Shown: positions 1 through 9,184 of the stretch, piece after piece
Layout of the letters: the number at the start of each line of letters is the position of its first letter
Numbering within the stretch: the stretch's first letter is position 1
Source: RHKX01 sp963839535
Lineage (GTDB): Bacteria; Actinomycetota; Thermoleophilia; Solirubrobacterales; 70-9
Direction: 5' to 3'
Length of the DNA stretch: 64,000 nucleotides
NCBI GenBank assembly: GCA_963839535.1
Contig: CAWIVF010000010.1
Span: forward strand, 1-64,000
Made by a program: the position numbers and the translations under genes
Notes under the pieces: generated by a model
What the model saw: the letters and a program-made list of their open reading frames with translations, nothing else
Databases searched by the model: none
Told to the model about the DNA's origin: nothing

Positions 1-1
1 C

Positions 2-402
2 ACGCCGGCGATGACCTTCGTCGAGCAGGTCCACCAGGTCGTGGCGCTCTACGCGCAGAACGAACTGCACCAGGTCGAGCCCGGCAACGAAGCCGAATTC
101 ACGCTCAACGCCTACCCCGGCCGAATCATCAAGGCGACGGTCGACTCGATCGTGTCGGCGCAGGGGCAAGGCGAGGTGCCCAACAGCACGCAACTGCCAA
201 TGACGGGCTTCGGCCCGATGCCGCCGGGACGGTTCCCGGTAAAACTCACGGTCGCGCCCAAGGACGCCGAGCTGTTTCTGCCCGCGGGCGCGGTCGGCCA
301 CGGGGCGGTCTATACCGAGCACGGCGTCGCGATCCACATCATCCGCAAGGTCATCTTCGCGTCGGCGCGAAGCTCGACTACCTGGTCCTCAAGTTGCACT
401 GA
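2..402 (+). CDS. HlyD-family membrane fusion protein, C-terminal part (5' truncated)
   Basis: This is the C-terminal third of a periplasmic adaptor (membrane fusion) protein of the HlyD/EmrA/YibH kind, which links an inner-membrane pump to an outer-membrane channel. The beta-barrel stretch is visible (VEPGNEAEFTLNAYPGR, then PGRFPVKLTV, LPAGAVGHGAVYTE). The start lies outside the window. The frame breaks near position 356: the open frame continues past it as arginine- and serine-rich sequence, while a one-base shift gives RVGAKLDYLVLKLH and a stop at 400-402, six bases before the next start. That is the expected end for this family. The following gene is the matching outer-membrane factor. 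Family is fairly sure; the pump substrate is unknown. Confidence 0.75.
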   Translation, partial: AGDDLRRAGPPGRGALRAERTAPGRARQRSRIHAQRLPRPNHQGDGRLDRVGAGARRGAQQHATANDGLRPDAAGTVPGKTHGRAQGRRAVSARGRGRPRGGLYRARRRDPHHPQGHLRVGAKLDYLVLKLH

Positions 403-407
403 TCCTC

Positions 408-1832
408 ATGCCGCGCCGCGCTGCATTGCTCCTAGCGATCGGCATCGGTTCGGGCGGCTGCGCGCTGCAGTCGCCGCCCGATCCGATGCAATCTGCGCGC
501 GCAGTCGCTGTCCAACGTCCAGACTCCCGCGCAGTGGACGATGCGTGGCGCCGCGCCCGGCGATGTCGCCGACGACTGGCTGGCAAGCTTCAACGATCTG
601 CAGCTGCAGGTGCTGGTGCGCGAAGCGCTGATCTACAACGCCGATCTCGCGGTGGCCGCGGCGCGTGTCGAGCAGGCTGCAGGCTATGCGCGCCTTGCCG
701 GCAGCATGATCTACCCGACGGTCAGCCTGCTGGCGCGTGGCGGCGGCAAGTTCGGCGGCGACAGCTCCGGCCTCACCGGCGTCGGATTCTTCGCCGACTG
801 GGAGCTCGACATCTGGGGCCGCGCGCGTTCGGAGCGCGCGGCCGGGACGCAGCAGTTCGAGGCGGCACAGCTGGACGCCGAGATTGCGCGCCAGTCGATC
901 GCTGCCCTGGTCGCCAAGAGCTGGATCCTCGAGATCAGAGGCGCGACTGCAGCTCGCGCTTGCCGAAGAGATAGTGCGCTCGTCGGAACGCACGCTCGGG
1001 CTTGCCAACGACCGCCTGCGCGTCGGCAAGGGCGACGAATACGACGTGACGCTCGCGCAGGCCAACACCGACTCGTTGCGTGATGCCGCGCGCCAGCTCG
1101 TCCTGGGGCAGCAGCAGGCGCTGCGCGCCCTCGAGACGCTGCTCGGCCGCTATCCGGCCGCGGCGATCGCGACGGCGAGCACGATTCCGGCCATGCCGCC
1201 GCCGGTGCCGGCCGGCCTGCCTTCGGAGCTGCTCGAGCGGCGCCCCGATGTCATCGCGCGCAGAAGAAGGTTGCCGCGGCGTTCCATCGGGTTGGTGAGG
1301 CCCAGGCCGCGCGGCTGCCGAAGATCTCGCTCACCGCCGCCGCATCGACGTGTCCAGCGATCTCTTCGTGCTGCAGAACCAAGACAACCCGGTGGTGAGC
1401 CTCGGCCTCAACATCCTCGCGCCGATCTTCAACGGCTGGGCGCTGCAGTCGAAGGTCGATCATTCGTACCGCCGAGGAGAAACTGGCTGCGGCCGAGTAC
1501 GGGCGCGTCGGGATGCGGGCCTTCAACGAGGTCGAGTCCGCGCTGTCCGCGGGGTTCTCGGCCGACGAGCGCGAGGTCATCCTCGCGCGCGCGGTCGCGA
1601 CCAATGCGAAGACGCTGGAACTGGCGCAAGTGCGCCTCAAGGTCGGGCGGGCGATCTGCGGTCGGTGCTGCAGCAGACGATCGCGCTCTACGGCGCCCAG
1701 ACCGCGCTGCTGCGCGTGCAGAGCGACCGTCGCGTCCAACGCATCAATCTCCACCTCGCGCTGGGCGGCAGTTTCGAGTCCGCCGTGCCCCCTGCGCCTC
1801 AGCCCGCGCCGGAAAGCCAAGGGGCCAAGTAG
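408..1832 (+). CDS. NodT-type outer-membrane efflux lipoprotein (frameshifted)
   Basis: This is an outer-membrane channel of the TolC/NodT (OprM) family, the third component of the efflux system that starts upstream. It begins with a lipoprotein signal (MPRRAALLLAIGIGSGGC, the Cys being the acylation site). The two OEP repeats follow: LQVLVREALIYNADLAVAAA and DWELDIWGRARSERAA in the first half, SLGLNILAPIFNGWALQSKV and AFNEVESALSAG in the second, with the frequent ELLERRPDV motif between them. The coding frame changes about six times (near 515, 945, 1258, 1345, 1460 and 1655), yet every segment aligns in order to the family. About 475 residues when stitched, the normal length. I read the breaks as sequence errors; a decayed gene is the alternative. 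Confidence 0.8.
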
Positions 1833-1973
1833 CGCGGCGTCATGGGCGGCCCTTGCACGGTGCTTGAACCGGCGCCGGGGCATGCGGGTCGAGCGGCAGC
1901 CGCCGCGTTTCTCTTTTCAGGACAGCGCGCGCACAATCGGCCCCCCTCCAACCTTTGTCCAAGGGTGGTTCCA

Positions 1974-3749
1974 GTGGTAGCCGTTCGCCTATCGCAGGGT
2001 TTCCGGCTCGCTGCCGCGGTCCTGTGCCTGGGCGTCATCGCGGCCGACGTCGCAGCCAACGGCACGCCGCCGCGCGTTCTGGTCATCCACTCCTTCGGAC
2101 GCGACATGGAGCCGTACGGCGCGATCGAATCGGCGTTCCGCACGGCACTGGTCCGTGGCGCCGAGCGCCCGATCGCGATCCACGAGGCCACGCTGGACGC
2201 CGCCCAGCCTGACAGCCTGGTCAGCGACGACCTCTTCATTGCCCACCTGCTCGACCGCTTTCGCGCAGGAGAACCCGACCTCGTTGTGACGTTCGGGCCA
2301 CCGGCGGGCCGCTTCTACGCGGCGCATCGCCAGCGCCTCTTTCCCTCCAAGCCGTTCGTCATGGCTGCGCTCGAAAATCGCACGGCGCCGATCGCGGCCC
2401 TCGGCCCCGGCGATGCCGCGGTCACCTCGGTGATCGAGTTCCCGGCCCTGGTCGAGAACGCGCGCCGCCTGCTCCCCGCGCTACGCACCCTGTTCGTGAT
2501 CTCGGGCGATTCCCGCTGGAGCGCTTCTGGGTCGAGCAGATGCCCGCGATTTCGCGCCCCTCGAGGGCCAGGTGCGTTTCGAGTACCTCGTCGGCATGAC
2601 GCTCGAGCAGATGCGGGAGCGGGTTGCCACGCTCCCTCCCAACTCGGCGATCCTCTATGTGTCGCTGCGCGTCGACGCGGCGGGCGTGCCCTATGCGAGG
2701 CAGACCGCGCTGAGCGTGCTCAACGACGCCACCAATGCACCGATTTTCGCGTGTACGAGACTGAATCGGTAACGGCGTCGTCGGTGGTCCGTATCAGTCG
2801 CAGCGCCGGCGGGGCGAATTTGCGGCGCAGGCGTCGCTGCGCGCGCTCCGGGGCGAGCGCAGCGACGTCCCCAGCATCGTGCGCACCGGATTCGAGCCAC
2901 CGTCTACGATTGGCGCGAACTGAGTCGCTGGAACATCGACGCCGCAAGACTTCCGCCCGATGCGGAGGTGCGCTTCCGCCCGCGTTCCCTGTGGGACGAC
3001 CACCGTGGGGAGTTCTTCGTCATCGTCGCGGCGCTGCTGCTGGAGCTGGCGTTGATCGGCGGGTTGCTGCTCGAGCGTGGTCGTGCCCGCCGCGCCGAGC
3101 GCGCCGCCCTCGGCCTCGGGGGCCAGCTGATCACGGCGCACGAGGACGAGCGGCGTCGCATCGCGCGCGAATTGCACGACGACGTGACGCAGCGCCTGGC
3201 GCGTCTGTCGATCGACGCGGCGGTCATCGAGCAGGCTGCGAGTATCCGGCGAAGGACGATGCAACCCACGCTTTGCGCGAAGAGCTGATGCGCCTGAGCG
3301 AGGACGTGCATGCCCTGTCCACCAGCTGCATCCGGCGATCCTCGAGGATCTCGGGCTGGCGGAAGCGCTGAAGGCTGAAGGCGACCGGATGGCGCGTCGC
3401 GAAGTCATCTCCTGCCGTGTCGACGCGGCCGGCGTCCCGGTCGGGATTTCGCGTGACGTCGCGTTGTGCCTTTTCCGCGTCGCGCAGGAAGCGCTGAACA
3501 ACGTGGTTCGCCACGCCAAGGCCAGCAGCGTCGACGTCGAACTTGCGTCCAAGGGCAGCGGCTTGCAGCTCCGGATCCGCGACAACGGCCGCGGCTTCGA
3601 CCCGGCGAATGGACATGAACACCCGAGCCTGGGACTCGCGAGCATGCGCGAGCGCGTGCGGTTGCTCCACGGCAAGCTCGATGTCGACAGCCGGCCGGGC
3701 GGAGGCACGACGGTGCTGGCGTGGGTTCCCTGGGGGGCCACGGCGATGA
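1974..3749 (+). CDS. NarL-family sensor histidine kinase with periplasmic ABC-substrate-like sensor
   Basis: This membrane sensor kinase starts at GTG 1974 (or GTG 1965) with a signal/anchor (FRLAAAVLCLGVIAADVAA). A periplasmic domain resembling the ABC_sub_bind fold follows (PPRVLVIHSFGRDM, DLVVTFGPPAGRFY, NSAILYVSLRVDAAGV), then a second membrane segment (EFFVIVAALLLELALIGGLL). The dimerisation helix carries the phosphoacceptor His (RRIARELHDDVTQRLARL, HisKA_3), and the ATPase domain shows VAQEALNNVVRHAKA, DNGRGFDP and GLASMRERVRLLHG. Frame changes lie near 2515, 2755, 2905, 3250 and 3330. The C terminus runs in frame into the next gene because of a six-G run at 3732-3737; five G would give a TGA overlapping the next ATG. 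The ligand is unknown. Confidence 0.8.
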
Positions 3750-4388
3750 AACGCGCGCGCGTGCTGCTTGCCGACGATCACCGCATGGTCGCCGAAGGGC
3801 TGCGGCGCCTGCTCGAACCCGAGTTCGAGCTGGTCGGCATCGTCGAGGACGGTAGCGCGTTGCTCGAGGGACGCGCAGGCTCAAACCGGACCTGGTGGTG
3901 GCCGACATCTCGATGCCTCGCCTGAACGGCATCGAGGCTCTCGAGGAACTGCGGCGCAACGGGTGCGACGTGCCGCTGATCTTCCTGACCATGCACCGGG
4001 ACCCGGTCTACGCACGGCGTGCGCTCGAGGCCGGCGCCGCGGCTATGTGCTCAAGCACGCCGCACCCGACGAGCTCGTTCTGGGGGTGCGTGCGGCGTTG
4101 CAGGGCCAGACGTTCATCACGCCGGCGCTTGCCGCCGAGGTCCTGCGTGCCGTGAAGGGCGGGGCGTCCGGCGCGGAAGCGGACCCGGTCGCGGCGCTGA
4201 CCGCGCGGCAGCGCGAAATCGTGCGGCTGCTGGCCGAGGGCTGTTCCGCCAAGCTGATTGCGTCCCAGCTCGGCATCTCGACCCGGACGGTCGAATTCCA
4301 CAAGTACCGCGCGATGGAGTCGCTTGGCGTCCATAGCGGCGCCGAACTCACGCACTTCGCGATCAAGCACGGGCTCGTCGCGCTGTAG
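3746..4388 (+). CDS. LuxR/NarL-type response regulator
   Basis: This two-component regulator has an N-terminal receiver domain (RARVLLADDHRMVAEGLRR; acceptor Asp in PDLVVADISMPRLNGIEAL; FLTMH; the conserved Lys in YVLKHAAP). The C-terminal GerE/LuxR helix-turn-helix reads LTARQREIVRLLAEG, SAKLIASQLGISTRTVEFHK. It is about 213 residues, typical of NarL/FixJ proteins. Frame shifts occur near 3873 and 4040. Its start overlaps the end of the kinase gene, so the two are almost certainly a cognate pair that is co-transcribed and translationally coupled. Targets cannot be read from the sequence; the efflux genes just upstream are one candidate. Confidence 0.88.
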
Positions 4389-4526
4389 GGTCACGTACTG
4401 CGTGAATCTCCGGTCACTCGGCTGCGTGACTCTCGTAGTTTCCGGTGCGCGGCCTCGTAAGTTTTCGAGGTGGCTTTCCGTTGCTGCCTGCCTAGGCTCT
4501 CGCGCCATGCACCTGAGATCAAGTCG

Positions 4527-5057
4527 ATGGGCGAGCTGCTGAAGGACCGACACGCGAGCGTCCTGATCGCCGGCCGTTATCCGGTCCTGGTCGAGGGCAT
4601 GCGCGGTCTGCTGGCGACGCGCTTCACCGGCATCTTCATCGTTGCCGACGAGGCCGCGCTGCTGCACGGCGCCGAACGCGTGCGCCCGGCGCTGGTTGTC
4701 ATGGACCTGTCACTCGGCTCTGAGAACGTGCTCGGCCGCATTGCCGAGATTCGTGCCCGCATTCCCGAGGTGCGACTGCTCGTCGTCAGCGTGCATGACG
4801 ACGCGACCATCGCGCGCGCCGCGCTCGACGCCGGCGCCGACGGTGTCGTGCTCAAGCGCGCGCTCGCGACCGACCTGCTGGCGGCGGTGGACGCCGTCCA
4901 GCAAGGCGGCAAGTACGTCTCACGAGGGCGTCCGCGCCCCGTCGGAAAGCAGTCTGGCGTCGACGGGGGTGCGCGCCTGACAGCAGCACAAGCAGCGGAA
5001 GTGGCGCCCGCTGGGGAACGGCGCCGATGGAATCGAAGCAAGGGAGAAGCACCGTGA
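4527..5057 (+). CDS. Receiver-domain-only response regulator
   Basis: This is a CheY-like protein of about 176 residues from ATG 4527 (an upstream in-frame ATG at 4470 would add a basic extension with no obvious role). Receiver signatures are present: HASVLIAGRYPVLVEGM, the Asp in ALVVMDLSLGSENVLG, LLVVSVHDD, and the Lys in GVVLKRALATDLL. There is no recognisable DNA-binding domain; the last 45 residues are Gly/Arg rich and look disordered. The usual acidic pair near the N terminus is missing (IAGR in its place), so Mg binding and phosphorylation may be weakened. It lies 138 bases after the LuxR regulator on the same strand and may act in the same circuit. A frameshift that removes a C-terminal helix-turn-helix cannot be excluded. 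Confidence 0.7.
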   Translation: MGELLKDRHASVLIAGRYPVLVEGMRGLLATRFTGIFIVADEAALLHGAERVRPALVVMDLSLGSENVLGRIAEIRARIPEVRLLVVSVHDDATIARAALDAGADGVVLKRALATDLLAAVDAVQQGGKYVSRGRPRPVGKQSGVDGGARLTAAQAAEVAPAGERRRWNRSKGEAP

Positions 5058-5136
5058 CGATGGACATACTGCCGGAAACCAGCGCGCCGCGTACGTGGAT
5101 TGACCGTGCGACGCCGGCGCGCGCGCGCGACGAATC

Positions 5137-6159
5137 GTGCAGGGGGCGACCGAGCGCATCGGCGGCGCCGCCAAGTCGCCAGCGCTGTTGCGAGCCTTCG
5201 GCATCGACCCGGCGGAGGTATTCGAGGCCGCGGGCCTGCCGCTCGACTACTGTGAGGATCCGGATGCGCGCATCGCCATCGAGGACGCGGGCCGGCTCCT
5301 CGAAACGTGCACCGCACGGACCCAATGCCGCCATTTCGCGTTGCTGGCGGGGCGGCTGTGGTGGCTGTCCGATTGGGGGCTCGTCGGCGAACTCGCGCGC
5401 AACTGCGCAACCGTCGGCGACGCCTTGCGCGCGTTCAACGCGCATCAGCACCTGACCAGCGATGGTGCGCTGACGTTGCTGCTCCACCACGGCGACACGG
5501 TCGAGTTCGCATTCGCCATGTACGTTCAGCGACCGTCGGGCAGCGACCAGTTGCACGATGCGGCGATTGCTGTCGCATTCAATCTGCTGAGCGAGCTGTG
5601 CGGACCGGCCTGGGCACCTTCGGAAATCTGCGTGCCGCATGGCCGGCCAGACGACGTCGGACCGTACCGGAGCCTGTTCCGCGCTCCGCTGCGCTTCGAC
5701 GCCGAAACCTGTTCGGTGCGCTTTGCGGCGCATTGGCTCGAACGGCCGGTGGCCGGCGCCGACAGCCTGCGCATGCGCATGGCCGAACGTGCGCTGGGGG
5801 CTCATGGCCGGCCGGACCTGGTCCAGGCGGTCCACCGCACCCTGCGCAGTACCTTGCTTGCCGGGCACAAGGGCGGCGACTTCGTCGCCCACAGCCTGTC
5901 GATGCACCGGCGCACGATGAGCCGTCGTCTGCGGTCCGAAGGAACGACCTATCGGACGGCGCTCGACGCCGTACGGTTTGCGGTGGCCACCCAGTTGCTC
6001 TGCGACCGTCGCATCTCGCTCGACGACATCGCCGCCAATCTCGGCTACGCCTCCGTCAATACCTTCATCCGCGCGTTCGCGCGCTGGACCGGTCAGGCGC
6101 CGGGCTCGTGGCGGCGGGAGAAACTGCGCGTCCGCGCCGCACTGACGACACCGTCCTGA
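5137..6159 (+). CDS. AraC-family regulator with N-terminal arabinose-binding-type (OruR-like) domain
   Basis: This transcriptional regulator has about 340 residues. The N-terminal 190 residues match the PF12625-type sensor domain of OruR/ArgR-like proteins (LLRAFGIDPAEVFEAAGLPL, GALTLLLHHGDTVEFAF). The last 100 form the double helix-turn-helix (LSMHRRTMSRRLRSEGTTYR, then ISLDDIAANLGYASVNTFIR AF and ARWTGQAPGSWRR). The GTG at 5137 has no clear ribosome site. An ATG at 5060 in another frame (MDILPETSAPRTWIDRATPA) would extend the protein if one base is missing near 5130, which I find likely. It is a single gene between a receiver protein and the convergent lipA. The effector is unknown; these regulators usually control amino-acid or lipid catabolism. 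Confidence 0.82.
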   Translation: MQGATERIGGAAKSPALLRAFGIDPAEVFEAAGLPLDYCEDPDARIAIEDAGRLLETCTARTQCRHFALLAGRLWWLSDWGLVGELARNCATVGDALRAFNAHQHLTSDGALTLLLHHGDTVEFAFAMYVQRPSGSDQLHDAAIAVAFNLLSELCGPAWAPSEICVPHGRPDDVGPYRSLFRAPLRFDAETCSVRFAAHWLERPVAGADSLRMRMAERALGAHGRPDLVQAVHRTLRSTLLAGHKGGDFVAHSLSMHRRTMSRRLRSEGTTYRTALDAVRFAVATQLLCDRRISLDDIAANLGYASVNTFIRAFARWTGQAPGSWRREKLRVRAALTTPS

Positions 6160-6215
6160 CACCGCCGTCCTGAGACCGTCACCGGGCGCCGCCGCGGTGG
6201 TGTCACCGACGGACC

Positions 6216-7213
6216 TCAGCCGGCGAGGACGCCGGCCTGTGCCGCTTGCTGGTCGGCGTGATAGCTCGAGCGCACCATCGGTCCGCAGGCGGCGTGCGTG
6301 AAGCCCATCGCCTTCGCTTCCGCCTCGAACATGCGCGAAAGTGTCGGGGTGCACGTAGCGCCGCACCGTCATGTGATGACCGGAGGGGGAGAGGTACTGG
6401 CCGACGGTGAGCATGTCGACGTCGTGCGCGCGCAGGTCGCGCATCGTCTGCAGGATCTCCTCGTCGGTCTCGCCGAGGCCGACCATCACGCCGCTCTTCG
6501 TCGGCACGCCCGGCACGCGTTGCTTGAACTGCTGCAGCAGCTGCAGCGAATGCGCGTAGTCCGATCCCGGTCGCGCTTCCGGGTACAGGCGCACGGCGGT
6601 CTCGAGGTTGTGGTTCATGACGTCGGGCGGCGCGGCCTCGAGGATCTCGAGCGCACGGTCGAGCCGCGCCGCGGAAATCCGGCACCAGCACCTCGATGCG
6701 GGTCGCCGGCGAGAGCTCGCGCACGGCGCGGATGCAGTCGACGAAGTGCTGCGCACCGCCGTCCTTGAGGTCGTCGCGGTCGACCGAGGTGATCACCACG
6801 TAGTTGAGCCCGAGTGCCGCGATCGTGCGGCCGAGATTGCGCGGCTCCTCGGCATCGAGCGGCTCGGGCCGGCCGTGCGCGACATCGCAGAACGTGCAGC
6901 GGCGCGTGCACTTGTCGCCCATGATCATGAATGTCGCCGTGCCGTGGCCGAAGCACTCGCCGATGTTCGGGCACGAGGCTTCCTCGCACACGGTGTGCAG
7001 CCGGTGCTCGCGCAGGATGTTCTTGATCTCGTAGAAGCGCGTCGACGGCGAGCCGGCGCGTACCCGGATCCACTCCGGCTTGCGCAGCGGCGCCGTCTCG
7101 GTGACGACGCGCAAGGGAAACTTCTTGATGACCGGCGCCGTCTTGGCCTCGCCCTTCTTCTTGGCGAACGGGTCGGCGCCGGGGGTCGGGGTACGGATGA
7201 TCTCGGAGCTCAT
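6216..7213 (-). CDS. lipA: Lipoyl synthase
   Basis: This radical-SAM enzyme inserts two sulfurs into octanoyl groups on lipoyl domains, finishing lipoate synthesis. Both iron-sulfur cluster motifs are visible: the auxiliary CEEASCPNIGEC and the radical-SAM CTRRCTFCDVA. Further family sequence is DRDDLKDGGAQHF, NHNLETAVRLYPEARPGSDY, TKSGVMVGLGETDEEI and the C-terminal HAACGPMVRSSYHADQQAA. The frame changes near 6672 and near 6345; read across them the protein is about 330 residues, the normal size, ending at a stop at 6216-6218. The ATG overlaps the lipB stop by four bases, so lipB and lipA are coupled. As an essential-type gene, the breaks are best read as sequence errors. Confidence 0.93.
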
Positions 7214-7908
7214 GCGATCGCTGGGGATGACGACAGGGTGGCGGGCGAGAGGTGGGCGGCGAGGCGGTGGCTCAGGCGGCTCGCGGCATCGGCCCACGAC
7301 CAGCTGACGCCGAGTGTAGCGAGGTCGACGGTCTGCAGGCCTGCATAGCCGCAGGGGTCGATGCGGCCGAACGGCGCAAGGTCCATCGCGACGTTCAGCG
7401 CCACGCCGTGATAACTGCAACCGCGACTGATCTTGACGCCGAGCGCGGCCACCTTCGCCAGGCCAGCGAACTCCGGCGCGGCCACGCCGCGTGCTGGCGT
7501 GTCGAACGGGACGTACACGCCCGGCGCGCCCCGCACCCGCCGGCCATCGACGCCGGCCGCAGCGAGCGTCTGGATCACCGCCTGCTCGATGCGGTAGACG
7601 AGCTCCTTGACGAAGATGCCGCGCCGCCGCAGGTCGATCAGCGTGTAGACCACGACCTGGCCCGGGCCGTGGTACGTGACCTGGCCGCCGCGGTCCGAGT
7701 CGACCACCGGGATGTCATCGGTCGCGAGCAGGTGTTCGCGCCGCCCGGCCTGGCCGAGCGTGTACACGGGCGGGTGTTCGACGATCCAGAGCTCGTCGGG
7801 CGTGTCCGTATCGCGGCGTGCGGTGAACGCGCGCATTGCCTCCCAGGTCGCGACGTAGTCCGCCTTGCCGAGCTGCCGCAGGGCCGGTCCTGCAGCTTGG
7901 CCGCTCAC
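7210..7908 (-). CDS. lipB: Octanoyl-[ACP]:protein N-octanoyltransferase
   Basis: LipB moves octanoate from acyl carrier protein to the lysine of lipoyl domains, giving the substrate of LipA. Start GTG 7908, about 232 residues, uninterrupted. The family signature RGGQVTYHGPGQVVVY is intact, as are the region with the catalytic Lys (KVAALGVKISRGCSYHG, which also holds the acyl-accepting Cys in some members) and GYAGLQTVDLATLG. The start overlaps the end of the DUF493 gene and the stop overlaps the lipA start, so the three form one unit. The order ybeD-lipB-lipA is standard in Betaproteobacteria. Confidence 0.95.
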   Translation of the reverse strand: MSGQAAGPALRQLGKADYVATWEAMRAFTARRDTDTPDELWIVEHPPVYTLGQAGRREHLLATDDIPVVDSDRGGQVTYHGPGQVVVYTLIDLRRRGIFVKELVYRIEQAVIQTLAAAGVDGRRVRGAPGVYVPFDTPARGVAAPEFAGLAKVAALGVKISRGCSYHGVALNVAMDLAPFGRIDPCGYAGLQTVDLATLGVSWSWADAASRLSHRLAAHLSPATLSSSPAIA

Positions 7909-8195
7909 AACACGACCTGGACCAACGGGTGACTGGTGAGCGCGCGGTACAGCGCGTCGAGTTGTTCGCGCGACGTCGCGCGGATCGTCGCGGTCACCGA
8001 CAGGTACTTGCCGCCGCTCGACGTGCGCAGCTCGAGCGTGGCCGGATCGAAGTCCGGCGCATGCGCCGTCACCACGGCGACGATCTGCTGGGCGAAGTCG
8101 TCCACGCGCTTGCCCATGATCTTGATCGGGAAATCGGTCGGAAACTGCAGCAGCGAGGCGTCGCTCGCCGGGGCGATCGTCGGGGTCGAAGTCAT
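7905..8195 (-). CDS. ybeD: YbeD/DUF493 family protein
   Basis: This small cytoplasmic protein (96 residues from ATG 8195) belongs to the DUF493/YbeD family, an ACT-like alpha/beta fold of unknown biochemical role that is nearly always found beside lipB. Recognisable stretches are LLQFPTDFPIKIMGKR at the start, then SSGGKYLSVTATIRATSREQ and LYRALTSHPLVQVVL at the end. Its stop overlaps the lipB GTG by four bases (GTGA) and its start overlaps the upstream aminotransferase stop. A regulatory role in lipoylation is often guessed from this context but is not shown here. Confidence 0.92.
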   Translation of the reverse strand: MTSTPTIAPASDASLLQFPTDFPIKIMGKRVDDFAQQIVAVVTAHAPDFDPATLELRTSSGGKYLSVTATIRATSREQLDALYRALTSHPLVQVVL

Positions 8196-9124
8196 GCGGC
8201 TTTCTTGAAGTTGGCCCGCTGCGCCTGCCAACGCCGCGCCTCGTCGCGCTTGGCGTCCTGGTACCAGGCCAGCACTTTGCGATACATGGGGCCGGGCGCG
8301 CCGTTCCCAACCGGCACGCCGTCGAGGCGCGTGACCGCGAGGACTTCACGGCCCGACGAGCTGATCCAGATCTCGTCGGCCGTGCGCAACTCCTCGACGC
8401 GGATGCCGCGCGATTCCGTGGCCGCGCCACGCGTGCGCGCGATGTCGAACACCGCGTCGTACGTGATGCCGGGGAGGATGGCGTTGTCCTTGATGGGGGC
8501 GACGATCATGTCTCCCTGGACGATGAGCACGTTGGCGCTCGACGCTTCGGTCAGGCGGCCGTCGCGGTGCATGACGACCTCGTAGGCACCATGGTCGGTC
8601 GCGTACTGCTTCATCAGCACGTTGCCGAGCAGCGACGTGCTCTTGATCTCGCAGTGCAGCCAGCGCTCGTCGGCATGCGTGACCACCGCCACGCCGCGCT
8701 CGATCTGTTCGCTCGGGATCTCCGGCCAGGGCCAGGAGGCGGCGAAGACCGTCGCGGCGACGCCCGCCGGGAAGCCGTGGTCGCGCCGGGCGACGCCGCG
8801 CGTGACCTGCACGTAGACCGACTGGCGCGGCCAGGGGTGGCGCTCGACGAGCTCGTCGAACAGCGCGAGCCACTCGTCGACGCCGTACGGGTTCTCCATG
8901 CCGATGGCTGCGAGGCTGCGTCCGAGACGCGCGAAGTGATCCGCCGCGCGGAACGGCGCGCGGATGCCATCCATGGTGTCGACGGGAATCACTTCGTAGA
9001 CGCCATCACCGAAGATGAATCCGCGATCGAGCACCGATACCTGCGCACCGGCGAGCGGTTGCCAGCGCCCGTTGAGAAAGCAGGTTCCTTCGTTCCATTC
9101 CATGTCATCGATCCTGAAAAGCAC
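8192..9124 (-). CDS. Class IV aminotransferase (D-alanine transaminase-like)
   Basis: This is a PLP enzyme of the branched-chain/D-amino-acid aminotransferase fold. It starts at 9124 or, more likely, at ATG 9103 (MEWNEGTCFLNGRW). Family motifs are SVLDRGFIFGDGVYEVIPV, YVQVTRGVARRDHGFP, the PLP lysine in CEIKSTSLLGNVLMKQ, LTEASSANVLIV and ILPGITYDAV. It is about 310 residues and intact. Betaproteobacteria place this gene directly before ybeD-lipB-lipA, where it is usually called D-alanine transaminase (D-Ala for peptidoglycan). From sequence alone it could also be a branched-chain aminotransferase or aminodeoxychorismate lyase relative; context favours the first. Confidence 0.85.
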   Translation of the reverse strand: MLFRIDDMEWNEGTCFLNGRWQPLAGAQVSVLDRGFIFGDGVYEVIPVDTMDGIRAPFRAADHFARLGRSLAAIGMENPYGVDEWLALFDELVERHPWPRQSVYVQVTRGVARRDHGFPAGVAATVFAASWPWPEIPSEQIERGVAVVTHADERWLHCEIKSTSLLGNVLMKQYATDHGAYEVVMHRDGRLTEASSANVLIVQGDMIVAPIKDNAILPGITYDAVFDIARTRGAATESRGIRVEELRTADEIWISSSGREVLAVTRLDGVPVGNGAPGPMYRKVLAWYQDAKRDEARRWQAQRANFKKAA

Positions 9125-9184
9125 ACCGCCCCGGCGCGTGTGCAGCGGGGCGGCGTCATTTGTGGCCGGCGGCGCCGGCCGGAA

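Noticed and set aside
408..1832. Calling the broken efflux, kinase, gpmA and similar genes pseudogenes
   Set aside because: Breaks are single-base, spread over essential and non-essential genes alike, and all segments remain conserved in the proper order, which fits sequencing error better than decay.
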